Assembly (NCBI GenBank): GCA_027493525.1
Contig: JAOSKN010000002.1
Coordinates: 2,389,326 to 2,453,325 of the forward strand
Direction of reading: 5' to 3'
Origin: Planctomycetota bacterium
GTDB taxonomy: Bacteria > Planctomycetota > SZUA-567 > H5-PLA8
Length of the DNA stretch: 64,000 nt
Position 1 is the first letter of the stretch. Every line of letters begins with the position of its first letter. A model generated the notes under the pieces. The model saw nothing but the letters and a program-made list of their open reading frames with translations. It had not been told where the DNA came from and ran no database searches. Positions 29,425 through 37,490 of this stretch are shown piece after piece. Made by a program: the position numbers and the translations under genes.

Positions 29425-30198
29425 CTACCCCAAGGGCCGGTCCAGTCTCCGCTGCCGCATCAGCTCCTCGCGGTCCGCGGCGGCTTCCTTGCGCGCGGTC
29501 TGGAGGTCGGCGTCCAGGTCGCTCCTCAGGCGCGGGTTGATTCGCAGCGCCTGTTCCAGGCAACTCGCCGCGCCATCGGCGTAGCCCAGGTGCAGGAAGC
29601 AGCGCCCGAGCATCGCCACCGCCTCGAACTGTTGCGGCTCCAGCAACAGCGCATCCAGCAGATCCTTGCTGGCCAGTTGGTAGTTGCCGCGGTGGAAATG
29701 ATAACGCCCGCGCGCGACAAAGCCGCCGACCCAGTAAGGGTGCAGGGTCAGGAGCAAGTCCAGCTCGCGCCGTGTGTCGCCATCGAGAAGGTTCGGGTTG
29801 GCCATGCGGCGCAAGTCGCGTACAAGCTGCGGGTCTTCAGGCCCGTTCCGCGCGTCCCAGGTGGCCAGCAGGAGCCGCTCGGCGAGGACCGCGAGGCCGC
29901 CCTCGTCGCCGCGGGCGAGGGCCTCGAGGAGCGGCGGCTGCGCGCCCTCCTCGCCCATCAGGGCCAGGAGCCCCGCGCTGCGCAGGCGCACTTCCGCGTT
30001 CCCGGACGTAAGCCCCTGCCGCAAGGCCCACGTCGCCCCGCGCCCGCGCTGCATGAGCAGCGCCTCGACCCGCACCGGGTCTTCGTTCCGCCCATCCAAC
30101 CTGGCCACGTCGTTGAGCGAGATGAGCGGGTCGTAAAAGGCCCAGACGAGCCCCACGACAAGGAACAGGCCGCATCCGGCCACCGCGCTGCGCAGCAT
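29425..30198 (-). CDS. Membrane-anchored HEAT/TPR repeat protein
   Basis: A 257-aa protein with an N-terminal hydrophobic segment (AVAGCGLFLVVGLVWAFY) that is a signal anchor or uncleaved signal peptide. HEAT-like helices (residues 45-130) are followed by two or three TPR-like units (GGFVARGRYHFHRGNYQLASKDLLDALLLEP, AVAMLGRCFLHLGYADGAASCLEQALRINP). No catalytic residues are seen; a scaffold role is inferred. AAGGAG precedes the ATG at good spacing. The stop codon abuts the GTTCACT array. Confidence 0.76.
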   Translation of the reverse strand: MLRSAVAGCGLFLVVGLVWAFYDPLISLNDVARLDGRNEDPVRVEALLMQRGRGATWALRQGLTSGNAEVRLRSAGLLALMGEEGAQPPLLEALARGDEGGLAVLAERLLLATWDARNGPEDPQLVRDLRRMANPNLLDGDTRRELDLLLTLHPYWVGGFVARGRYHFHRGNYQLASKDLLDALLLEPQQFEAVAMLGRCFLHLGYADGAASCLEQALRINPRLRSDLDADLQTARKEAAADREELMRQRRLDRPLG

Positions 30199-30446
30199 GA
30201 ACGCTCCTTCTTAAGCCCAATATCCCATTCCGGTCGAGTTCTGTAAACCCAAAACGGGTAGGAAGTAGGCTCTGAAATTCGGCGGGGCTGGGGATTTGTG
30301 GCTGACGATTCCGGTCTTCGGCCGTCTGAAGTATGATGGAGGGCCTGTGTGCGCGGCAGGGCGGCGGATGAAGCAGGGCTAACGCGGACAACTCGCCCCC
30401 TATCGCGCGGCCGTCTCCGGTTCCTTCTCGGCGAGCAAATAGGCGC

Positions 30447-31643
30447 ATGCGCATGACGGGTGGAAGGCTCTTGCTGCTCCTTGCCGCATGCCTCGGCCTT
30501 GCCGGGGCCGCGCGCGCGGACCTGTTCATCCTGAAGGACAACCGCCAGGTCGAAGGCACGGGCGTAGAGCAGGGCGACGAGTGGGTCATTACCACGTACG
30601 ACGGCAAGGTCGTGCGCGTCAAGAAGAGCGACGTGGTGGGGCTGAAAAAGGAACCCGAGAAGAACGAATACCATCGCCGCGCCGCGGCGCTCAAGCCCGA
30701 CGACGCCGCCGGGCACTACGAACTCGCCCTCTGGGCGCGGGAGAAGAAGCTCGACGCCTGCGCCGAGTCCCAGTTCAAGCTCGTGCTCAAGGCCGATCCC
30801 TTCCACGAAGGGGCGGGCAAGGCGCTGGGGTACGTGGCGCGCGGCGGGCGTTGGGTGCCCCGCGACGAGATCGGCCTGAACATCGGGGCGTCCAACCAGG
30901 CCCCGGCCGCGCCGGGACACGGCGACGATCCCCGGCAAATCGCCGCGCGCCTCGCCAAGCTGGATAACCTGGCCAGCAGCGACGGCGAACCCGGCCCCGA
31001 AGCCGGCGAGATGCTCGCCCTGGCGCGCGAGAAGCCCGAGATCTTCGAGGCGGTGCTCAAGCTGCCCGGTGCGCCCGGCGGCGCGAACGTCCAGGATCCC
31101 GCCATCCGCGCCCGAGCCGCGCAGATCCTGGGCTGGACCGGCGACCGCCGCGCCATGCAGGCGCTCCTCGCCGCGTGCCTGGAGTTTCGCGAGGACGACC
31201 GCGTCTGCTTCGCCGCGGCCAAGGCGCTCGCCAAGCTCGAGGAGCCCGTCGCGCTGCGCAAGCTGGTCGATGCCGCTATCGATCCGCGCCTGCCGTGGAC
31301 GCCCACCCGCCGGCTGGCCTGCGCGGCGCTGCGCCGCTACGGAGACCGGGAGGCCGTCGATCGCCTGCTCACCGCCGTCTCCTTCGAGCTGGCCGCGGGC
31401 AACGAGCGCGACCCCCAGAATAAGCTCCGCGCCGGGCCCAAGGGCCTCGGCACCGACAATCCGATGGGCATCGCCACCGATGCGCCGCCGCCCCTGCCCA
31501 CTCGCGACCAGGCGGTCCTCTACCCGGCGCTCTCGGCGCTCAAGGAAATTATTGGCGTCCAAACTTTGCCTGCCGAAATGGACGTCAAGACTTGGAAGGA
31601 ATGGTGGAAGGCCAACAGGGACGCCTTCAAGTTCAAGGACTGA
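30447..31643 (+). CDS. Exported HEAT-repeat protein of unknown function
   Basis: A 398-aa protein with signal peptide MRMTGGRLLLLLAACLGLAG. A short beta-rich domain (DLFILKDNRQVEGTGVEQGD...YDGKVVRVKKSDVVGLKKEP) resembles the small domain that precedes TPR regions in planctomycete proteins. A TPR-like stretch and HEAT-like repeats (ILGWTGDRRAMQALLAACLEF, DDRVCFAAAKALAKLEEPVALRKLVDAA) follow. It ends in an aromatic/basic tail (WKEWWKANRDAFKFKD) of the type found in HEAT-containing planctomycete proteins. Divergent from the upstream TPR gene. Confidence 0.74.
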   Translation: MRMTGGRLLLLLAACLGLAGAARADLFILKDNRQVEGTGVEQGDEWVITTYDGKVVRVKKSDVVGLKKEPEKNEYHRRAAALKPDDAAGHYELALWAREKKLDACAESQFKLVLKADPFHEGAGKALGYVARGGRWVPRDEIGLNIGASNQAPAAPGHGDDPRQIAARLAKLDNLASSDGEPGPEAGEMLALAREKPEIFEAVLKLPGAPGGANVQDPAIRARAAQILGWTGDRRAMQALLAACLEFREDDRVCFAAAKALAKLEEPVALRKLVDAAIDPRLPWTPTRRLACAALRRYGDREAVDRLLTAVSFELAAGNERDPQNKLRAGPKGLGTDNPMGIATDAPPPLPTRDQAVLYPALSALKEIIGVQTLPAEMDVKTWKEWWKANRDAFKFKD

Positions 31644-31644
31644 G

Positions 31645-31704
31645 TACCGCGCCGCGGAAGTAACTGGCCCAGCGCCGTGGGTCAGGAACTCCCGCGGCGC
31701 GGTA
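31645..31704. terminator. 13-bp perfect inverted repeat directly after a stop codon
   Basis: TACCGCGCCGCGG (31645-31657) and CCGCGGCGCGGTA (31692-31704) are perfect reverse complements separated by 34 bases that can form an inner GGCCCA/TGGGTC stem. It begins two bases after the HEAT-gene stop. No T-tract follows. A strong terminator-like or transcript-protecting structure. The remainder of 31705-31933 holds no gene that can be supported. Confidence 0.55.
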
Positions 31705-31933
31705 TTGAGTTCCCCTTCACGCCGGACCATGCTCCCGCGTCCCATCGACAAGCCCGTGGCGGACTCGAACCTCTGGCGCGGTTCGTTGCGCACCCCCTTC
31801 AGCTCCGCGGCCGCATGCCGGCGGGGGGCTGTATCCCAATTGGATCACCGGATACCTGCCGCTGGGTCGCGACCCGCAAAAGGAAGGTTGGCGCAACCCG
31901 CTGGAATTTCTCCGCGCTCGCGGCGCGGCGGGC

Positions 31934-31976
31934 CCAAAAGAAATCCCCTCACGACCGCAGGGGCCGTGAGGGGATT
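31934..31976 (-). terminator. Intrinsic terminator downstream of tRNA-Phe
   Basis: On the minus strand, five bases after the tRNA CCA end, AATCCCCTCACG and CGTGAGGGGATT (31942-31953 and 31965-31976 on the plus strand) form a perfect 12-bp stem with an 11-nt loop, followed by TTCTTTT. This is a textbook Rho-independent terminator. Confidence 0.88.
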
Positions 31977-31981
31977 CGAGA

Positions 31982-32057
31982 TGGTGCCAAGGGCCAGAGT
32001 TGAACTGGCGACACCCGCATTTTCAGTGCGGTGCTCTACCAACTGAGCTACCTTGGC
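31982..32057 (-). tRNA. tRNA-Phe (GAA)
   Basis: A 76-nt tRNA with acceptor stem GCCAAGG/CCTTGGC, D-arm AGCTCAGTTGGTAGAGC, anticodon stem CCGCA/TGCGG around the loop CTGAAAA (anticodon GAA at 32022-32024), T-arm loop TTCAACTC, discriminator A and an encoded CCA end. It lies 58 bases beyond the stop of the leftward 237-aa protein gene and has its own terminator. Confidence 0.97.
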
Positions 32058-32115
32058 GCAGGTTCCCGCTCAATGGAAAGAGTACCCTTACCGCCTGCCG
32101 CCGCGACGTCAAGCG

Positions 32116-32829
32116 CTACTCGGCGGCGGGCGCGGCCTCCGGCGGCGGTTCGGGCTTGGGCTGCGCTTCCGCTTCGAGTTGCTCCACCACGCGCAGATCC
32201 AGCCGCTGCGAGAGGCGCTGCCCCTTCAGCACTCCCAGCGCGTCGAGGTCCAGGCCGTGGGCCTGCGCGAAGGCCATCGGATCGTAGACCGCCTGCATGC
32301 GGTACTCGCCGGGGTTTTTGATCGCGAAGCCGGGAACCACGCTCAGTTCGACCACCAGCCGGCGCCCCGGGAGCAGTTCCACGACGCCCCACACCGGCGT
32401 CGAGGTCGGCGGCATCTGCGGCGCATGGGGGCTGGGGAGCCGCTCCTGCTTCGCGTCGCCCTTCTCGCCCAGATAGACGACGTTCAGTTCGGCCAGCTTC
32501 GAAGGCGAGGCGGAGTCCAGCAGGCGGATCTTGGCGCGGCCGGTGTTGGAAAGGACCATCCGCGCGCGGCGCGCGCCTTTCTCGCCGCGGGCCTCGCCCA
32601 GCGTCCACGTCTCGGCGTCCAGTTCGAGCGAGACGGCGAGGTTCGTCGAGTCGCCAGGGTGCGGCGTGCCGATGGCGACCGGCGTGCCGCCGCCTTCGAA
32701 GCCGCCCGGAAACTCGGGCGCGGGCTGGGGGTTGTACTCGAATTTCCAAAGGTATACGAACAGCAGCGCCAGCGGGCTGAGGAAGAGGAACATCAGCAGG
32801 TAACCGAGTGTTTTATTGCGGCTGGCCAT
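32116..32829 (-). CDS. Membrane-anchored protein of unknown function
   Basis: A 237-aa protein with one N-terminal membrane helix (LGYLLMFLFLSPLALLFVYLW). The outside part is beta-rich (NLAVSLELDAETWTLGEARGEKG, ARMVLSNTGRAKIRLLD, VWGVVELLPGRRLVVELSVVPG), like an immunoglobulin-fold or CARDB-type domain, and ends in a Pro/Glu/Ala tail. It starts 8 bases after the FGE kinase stop, so it is probably co-translated with the kinase and may act with it. No known family recognised. Confidence 0.72.
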   Translation of the reverse strand: MASRNKTLGYLLMFLFLSPLALLFVYLWKFEYNPQPAPEFPGGFEGGGTPVAIGTPHPGDSTNLAVSLELDAETWTLGEARGEKGARRARMVLSNTGRAKIRLLDSASPSKLAELNVVYLGEKGDAKQERLPSPHAPQMPPTSTPVWGVVELLPGRRLVVELSVVPGFAIKNPGEYRMQAVYDPMAFAQAHGLDLDALGVLKGQRLSQRLDLRVVEQLEAEAQPKPEPPPEAAPAAE

Positions 32830-32837
32830 GGTCGGCC

Positions 32838-35800
32838 TCAAGGTCCCTTGCTGAGCGATTTGCAACAGCGGAACCCGACGTCTGCGCGCGACTTTTCCTT
32901 CTTCTGCGAGACGTGCGTGTAACAGGTGGCGCCGTCGGCCTCGGATTGGAACGAGCCCCCCGAGACCTTCGCTTCCTGCGCGCTTTCGGAGGCGTCCACC
33001 CACTCGGCCAGGTTTCCGCTCATGTCGAAGGTCCCGATGTCGCTGCGGCAGCTTTCGAAGGAGCCGCTCTTGGCCGCCTGCCCGGAACTCCAATTGCACT
33101 TTCCGCCCGCGGCGTCGGCGCCCCAGGGGAAGCGCGCCGCGGCCTGCTTGCCCTGGCAGGCCTTCTGCCACTTGTTCTCGGCGCAGAGCGTTTTGCCTTC
33201 GGCGGCGCAGAGGCTCCGGGCCTCCAGCCAGGAGACCCCCGCCAGCGGCAGTTCCTCGCCCTTCTTGCGGTATTCGTACGTGTCCACGCAGAAGGCGTCG
33301 CTGCGCCAGGCATGAGTCATGGCGTTCTCGTCGCCGGGGTTGAGCTGGTTGTAGAGGGCCATCCCGCCCTGCGCGCACTCTTCCATTGCCTGAAGATAGC
33401 CCTGCAGGTTCTTCACGTAGGTCTGCCGCGGATTGGCGCGGTCCGCCTCGGTCAGCGCGGCCCTGGCCTTGGCCAGATTGCCCGCGACCCAGGGCGCCTG
33501 CAGCGCATCCACGGCCTCCTTCACCTTCGTCTCGTACTGCGAGGAACTCATGCCCAGCGTAGAGAGGAACTCCTTTACGTACGGGTGGCCGGGACGGATC
33601 CGGTTGGCGCCGATGAGTTCCTCGATGGCGTCGGCGCGGCGATTGCCGTTGGCGTACTTTACCGCTCGCTCGACGTGCTCCGCGAAGACGATGGATTTCT
33701 GCGCCTGCGCGCGCCGGTCCTCCAGCTCGCGGTCGCCCTTGGCTTTCTCGTCCTTGGCGCATTCCTGGACCTTCTGGTAATGCTCCTTCGCCTTGGCCCA
33801 TTCCTTCGCCTCCAGGGCCTTATCGCCTTCCAGCCAGTAGTGCTGGGACTCCAGTTGGGCGGCCTTGACGTACAGCATGGTCGGGTCGCGGTCCTTGAGC
33901 AGCGCCGCGGCTTCGCGGTACAGCCGGGCGGCTTCGAGCAGTTCGCCTTTCCGTTCGGCGATGGTCGCACGAAGAATCAGGTCGCCGTAGACCGCCTCGA
34001 GCCGGGTCGTCTGCATCTCCTGCTTGTGCAGGAGCCAGAACTGCTCGTCGATCTGGTTGATGGCCTCCGTGAAGTTCAGCGCGTCCAACTGCTCGTAGAC
34101 CCGCGCGCGCGTCAGGTACTCGGTGGCGACCTGGTAGCCGGCGCCGGCGACCAGGAGCACGATGGCCAGCACGGCGAAGAGCTTGGCGGTGCTCTTGCCG
34201 CGCTTCTTCTTCAGTTCCTCGATCTTCTCGCGGCACTGCTTGTTGGCCGGATTGATCTTGCGGACTTCTTCCCAGTAGCGGATCGCCTCGCCCGTCCGCC
34301 CGCGCGCGATGGCGTCGTTGGCGCGGTCGATCAGCGCCAGTTCCTTGTCGTGCAGCTCCGTCATCTGCTCCAGTTCGCGCAGCACGCCGCGATTCTGCGG
34401 ATCGACTTCCTTGGCTTCCTTGAGGGCCTGGAGCGCGCCGCGGTAGTCGCCCTTGCCGCGCCGGTCGCGGGCGATGTGCGAGAACCCGTCGATGATCCCT
34501 TTCACCGCGCGCGGATGGCCGGGCTGCAGGTGCACGATCGGCATCCAGATTTCGATCGCCCGCTCGTAATCCTGCTGCAGCGCGTAGTCGTAGCCTTCCT
34601 TCAGCATGATCTCGATGCGCTGGCGCTTGCCCTCGGACTCGCCAAGCCCTTGCCGGGCGCGGTCGCAGTGCTCGTCGATCCGTAGCGCGTCCTCGAAGGT
34701 CGCGACGGCTTCGTCCAGCCGCCCCTGCTGGTTGTACGTCTCGGCTTGTTCGCAGAGCTTCAGGGAGGGGACCACGACGTTGCGCAGGTGGTCGATCTGC
34801 TTGCCCAGCGCCTCGTCGCGCAGGTCCGTCGGGGTGCGGTCCCACAGTTCGATGGCCTTCTCGAACTGCGCGCCGGCGATCGCCGTGCGGACGTCGTTGA
34901 TCACGGTGCGCTTGGCGGCGAGCTTGCCCTCGATGTCCTTGAGCGTGGTGCGGACCGAATCCTCCTTCACGTCGAGGTCGGCCAGGAGCCGGTACTCGCG
35001 CGCGGCCTCCACGAGCATGCCGCGTTTGAGCAGGCTCTCGCCGGCCTGCTTGCGCAAACCGATCTCGTTGCGGATCTCCTGCTCCAGGCGCTGGATGGTG
35101 GCCCCGTCGAGGCCCCCGGCCTGGAGCGCCTGCCGGTAGCACTTGAGCCCGCCGGTCCGGTCGCCGCGCCCGATCATCTCGTCGCCGCGCGCGACCAGGG
35201 TAAAAGAATCCTCGTTTCCCGGACCCAACGCCAAGCCGCCGGGAATCTGCGCCGAACTGGCCGCGCCGGCCCCGCGCAGATCCGCGCGGCCCATGCGGTC
35301 GGTGTCGCGTTTGGGGCGCCGCGAGAGCCGTCCGCTCTGCCCGGGCGGCGGAGGCTCCGCGGGCGGGGCCGCGCCCATCATCCGCGCCGATCCTCCCGCG
35401 CCGGCCGGCGGGGGAATGGCCGAATTCGGCGCCCGCGGCAGCACGATCCGCGGCTCGGCGTTTGGCGGCGCCGCGCCCGAGGACGCCGGGAGCATCACCG
35501 TCACCGGCGCCGCCGAGAGTTCGCCGCGCTCGGCCTTCTCCAGCGCCTCCACCACCTCGGTCATCGACTGCATGCGCTGCGGCGGCTTCTTCGCCATCAT
35601 CTTGACGATGATGTCGCTGATGGGCGAGGGGATCGTGGAGACGATTTCGCGCGGCGGGATCAGCGCCTCATGCTTGTGCCGGTACATCATCGACATCGCC
35701 GTCTCGGCCTCGAATGGCAGCCGCCCGGTGATCAGCTTGTAGAAGGTGCCGCCCAGGCTGTAGATGTCGCTGCGCCCGTCGACCTTCTTTCCGTCGCACT

Positions 35801-36353
35801 GCTCGGGGCTCATGAACGCCGGCGTGCCCATTACCGCGTCGGTGGAGGTGGCCCCGGTCGCGTCGGTCTCCTTGGCCAGCCCGAAGTCCGAGACCTTGAT
35901 CACGCCCTTGTTCGTGATCATCAGGTTCTCGGGCTTGATGTCGCGGTGCGTGATGCCCGTGGCGTGCGCGGCCTCCAGTCCCTGCGCCGCGGCCTTGACG
36001 TACTTCATGCCGTCTTCGGTCTTGAGCGGGCCGCCGCCGAGGCGCTGCTGCAGCTCGGCCAAGCTCTCGCCCTCGATCAACTCCATGATCATGTAATAGA
36101 CGTCGTCCTCGGAACCGACGTCGTAGACGGCCAGGATGTTGGGATGGTTGACCCGCGCGATGGCGCGCGCCTCGCGCTGGAAGCGCGCGACGAAGTTCAT
36201 GTCCATGGCCAGCTTGGCGGCCAGGACCTTCATCGCCACGATCCGATCGAGGGACTTCTGGCGGGCCTTGAAGATCACGCCCATCCCGCCGTGCCCGATG
36301 ATCTCGATGATCTCGCAGCCGCCCAGGGTTTTGCCGAGAAGTTTCTCCGACAT
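32838..36353 (-). CDS. Ser/Thr protein kinase with TPR region and C-terminal FGE/SUMF1 domain
   Basis: A 1171-aa membrane kinase. Kinase domain about residues 8-270: GHGGMGVIFKARQ, HRDIKPEN and DFG (VSDFGLAKE). A Pro-rich linker is followed by a long TPR-like helical region, a membrane helix (AKLFAVLAIVLLVAGAGYQVA, around 700), more helices, and a C-terminal FGE-sulfatase-like domain (FCVDTYEYRKKGEELPLAGVS, LCAENKWQKACQGK, GTFDMSGNLAEWV, VSGGSFQSE, GFRCCKSL). This FGE domain is cysteine-rich, unlike the one at 8-2467. The start at ATG 36353 follows from the kinase N-terminus; upstream in-frame sequence is antisense to the TsaC fusion. It is 50 bases after the TsaC/phosphatase gene. Confidence 0.9.
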   Translation of the reverse strand: MSEKLLGKTLGGCEIIEIIGHGGMGVIFKARQKSLDRIVAMKVLAAKLAMDMNFVARFQREARAIARVNHPNILAVYDVGSEDDVYYMIMELIEGESLAELQQRLGGGPLKTEDGMKYVKAAAQGLEAAHATGITHRDIKPENLMITNKGVIKVSDFGLAKETDATGATSTDAVMGTPAFMSPEQCDGKKVDGRSDIYSLGGTFYKLITGRLPFEAETAMSMMYRHKHEALIPPREIVSTIPSPISDIIVKMMAKKPPQRMQSMTEVVEALEKAERGELSAAPVTVMLPASSGAAPPNAEPRIVLPRAPNSAIPPPAGAGGSARMMGAAPPAEPPPPGQSGRLSRRPKRDTDRMGRADLRGAGAASSAQIPGGLALGPGNEDSFTLVARGDEMIGRGDRTGGLKCYRQALQAGGLDGATIQRLEQEIRNEIGLRKQAGESLLKRGMLVEAAREYRLLADLDVKEDSVRTTLKDIEGKLAAKRTVINDVRTAIAGAQFEKAIELWDRTPTDLRDEALGKQIDHLRNVVVPSLKLCEQAETYNQQGRLDEAVATFEDALRIDEHCDRARQGLGESEGKRQRIEIMLKEGYDYALQQDYERAIEIWMPIVHLQPGHPRAVKGIIDGFSHIARDRRGKGDYRGALQALKEAKEVDPQNRGVLRELEQMTELHDKELALIDRANDAIARGRTGEAIRYWEEVRKINPANKQCREKIEELKKKRGKSTAKLFAVLAIVLLVAGAGYQVATEYLTRARVYEQLDALNFTEAINQIDEQFWLLHKQEMQTTRLEAVYGDLILRATIAERKGELLEAARLYREAAALLKDRDPTMLYVKAAQLESQHYWLEGDKALEAKEWAKAKEHYQKVQECAKDEKAKGDRELEDRRAQAQKSIVFAEHVERAVKYANGNRRADAIEELIGANRIRPGHPYVKEFLSTLGMSSSQYETKVKEAVDALQAPWVAGNLAKARAALTEADRANPRQTYVKNLQGYLQAMEECAQGGMALYNQLNPGDENAMTHAWRSDAFCVDTYEYRKKGEELPLAGVSWLEARSLCAAEGKTLCAENKWQKACQGKQAAARFPWGADAAGGKCNWSSGQAAKSGSFESCRSDIGTFDMSGNLAEWVDASESAQEAKVSGGSFQSEADGATCYTHVSQKKEKSRADVGFRCCKSLSKGP

Positions 36354-36403
36354 GCTCGTGTGCCGCGCACCCTCGACGGAACCTGACGTTCGCGATCCGG
36401 GAC

Positions 36404-37465
36404 TCAGTTGGACCCGGTCACCGCCCTCAGCACCGCGGGCAGGCTCTGCGCGATCGCGTCGCGCGCCAGCCGGTATTGGGCCAGCGAACCCGACGCCGGA
36501 TCGGCAAGGTCTGCGCCCGACTCCAATAGCAGCCGGATGCGCTCCTCGCATTCCGGCATGACCATCAGAATACTCTCCCTGTGCGCCCGTGTCATGGTGA
36601 ATATCCAGTCGGCTTCGTCCAGCAGGTGCGGCTGGACCGCCTGTGCACGGTGCGCTCGCAAGTCGAGGTCCACCTCGGACATCGCCGCCTGCGCGGAGGG
36701 GTTCGCTCCGTCGCCGTCCTGCGCCGAGGTTCCCGCGCTGAGCACCCGGTACGGCTGCCCTTGCGTGTCGGCGCGCCCCTGCAGCGCCGCCGCCGCGAAG
36801 GCCGCCGCCATCGGGCTGCGGCAGGTGTTCCCGGTGCAGACGAAGAGCAGCGTCGGCTGAGCGGTGCGCAGGAGTTCGTCGGCCGTCAACACGCCCTCCC
36901 GGACCACCTGCGGCGGGCCTTCCACGTCCAGGCGCACCACCGTGGAGGCCTTCCCGTGCCAGGCCTCGCCGCCGTCCAGGATCAGCGGGATCTGCCCTTC
37001 GAGTTGTTCGCGGACCTGTTCGGCCGAGCGCGGATCGCGCGTCCCCGAGATGTTCGCGCTGGGCGCGGCCAGCGGGAAGCCGCACTGGCTGAGCAGCGAG
37101 CGCGTCACAGGATGCTCCGGCAGGCGCATCCCCACCGCGCCGCCTCCGCGCTTGCGGACCACCAGCGTCAGCGGGCCGGGCCAGTAGATCCGCGCCAGCT
37201 TCTTGGCCACGTGCGAGAGCCCCCCGCAGGCGGACTCCGCCGCGCGCACCGACGGGACCAGCAGCGAGTAGGGCTTCTGGTCCTGGCGCTGCTTGACCCG
37301 CGCGAGTTCCGCCATCGCGTCGAGGTTCCGCGCGTCGGCGCCCAGCCCGTAGACGGTCTCGGTGGGGAAGGCCACCACCGCGCCGGCCTGGAGCAGGCGC
37401 GCCGCGTAGCGCAGTTTCGACAGGTCCTGGTCCGACCCGTCCAAGCGGAGCACTTCGGTCTTCAT
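36404..37465 (-). CDS. Fusion of L-threonylcarbamoyladenylate synthase (TsaC/Sua5) and low-molecular-weight protein phosphatase, arginine-phosphatase type
   Basis: A 353-aa fusion. Residues 12-195 are a YrdC/TsaC domain (AVVAFPTETVYGLGADA, VKQRQDQKPYSLLV, WPGPLTLVVRK, APSANISG), which makes threonylcarbamoyl-AMP for the t6A modification of tRNAs. Residues 205-350 are a low-molecular-weight phosphatase: the CX5R loop is CTGNTCRS (Cys210, Arg216) and the distal acid sits in LADPASGSLAQY. Thr214 matches Thr11 of Bacillus YwlE, which gives phosphoarginine specificity; classical tyrosine phosphatases have Ile there. In Bacillus, ywlC (TsaC) and ywlE are neighbours, so fusion is logical. Gene follows purD by 25 bases. 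Confidence 0.88.
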   Translation of the reverse strand: MKTEVLRLDGSDQDLSKLRYAARLLQAGAVVAFPTETVYGLGADARNLDAMAELARVKQRQDQKPYSLLVPSVRAAESACGGLSHVAKKLARIYWPGPLTLVVRKRGGGAVGMRLPEHPVTRSLLSQCGFPLAAPSANISGTRDPRSAEQVREQLEGQIPLILDGGEAWHGKASTVVRLDVEGPPQVVREGVLTADELLRTAQPTLLFVCTGNTCRSPMAAAFAAAALQGRADTQGQPYRVLSAGTSAQDGDGANPSAQAAMSEVDLDLRAHRAQAVQPHLLDEADWIFTMTRAHRESILMVMPECEERIRLLLESGADLADPASGSLAQYRLARDAIAQSLPAVLRAVTGSN

Positions 37466-37490
37466 GGAACGGAAGGCTTCCCGGTGCGTA

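Noticed and set aside
31755-31785. Possible degenerate tRNA fragment (GACTCGAACCTCTGGCG)
   Set aside because: Only a T-arm-like string is present; no acceptor or anticodon arm can be built.
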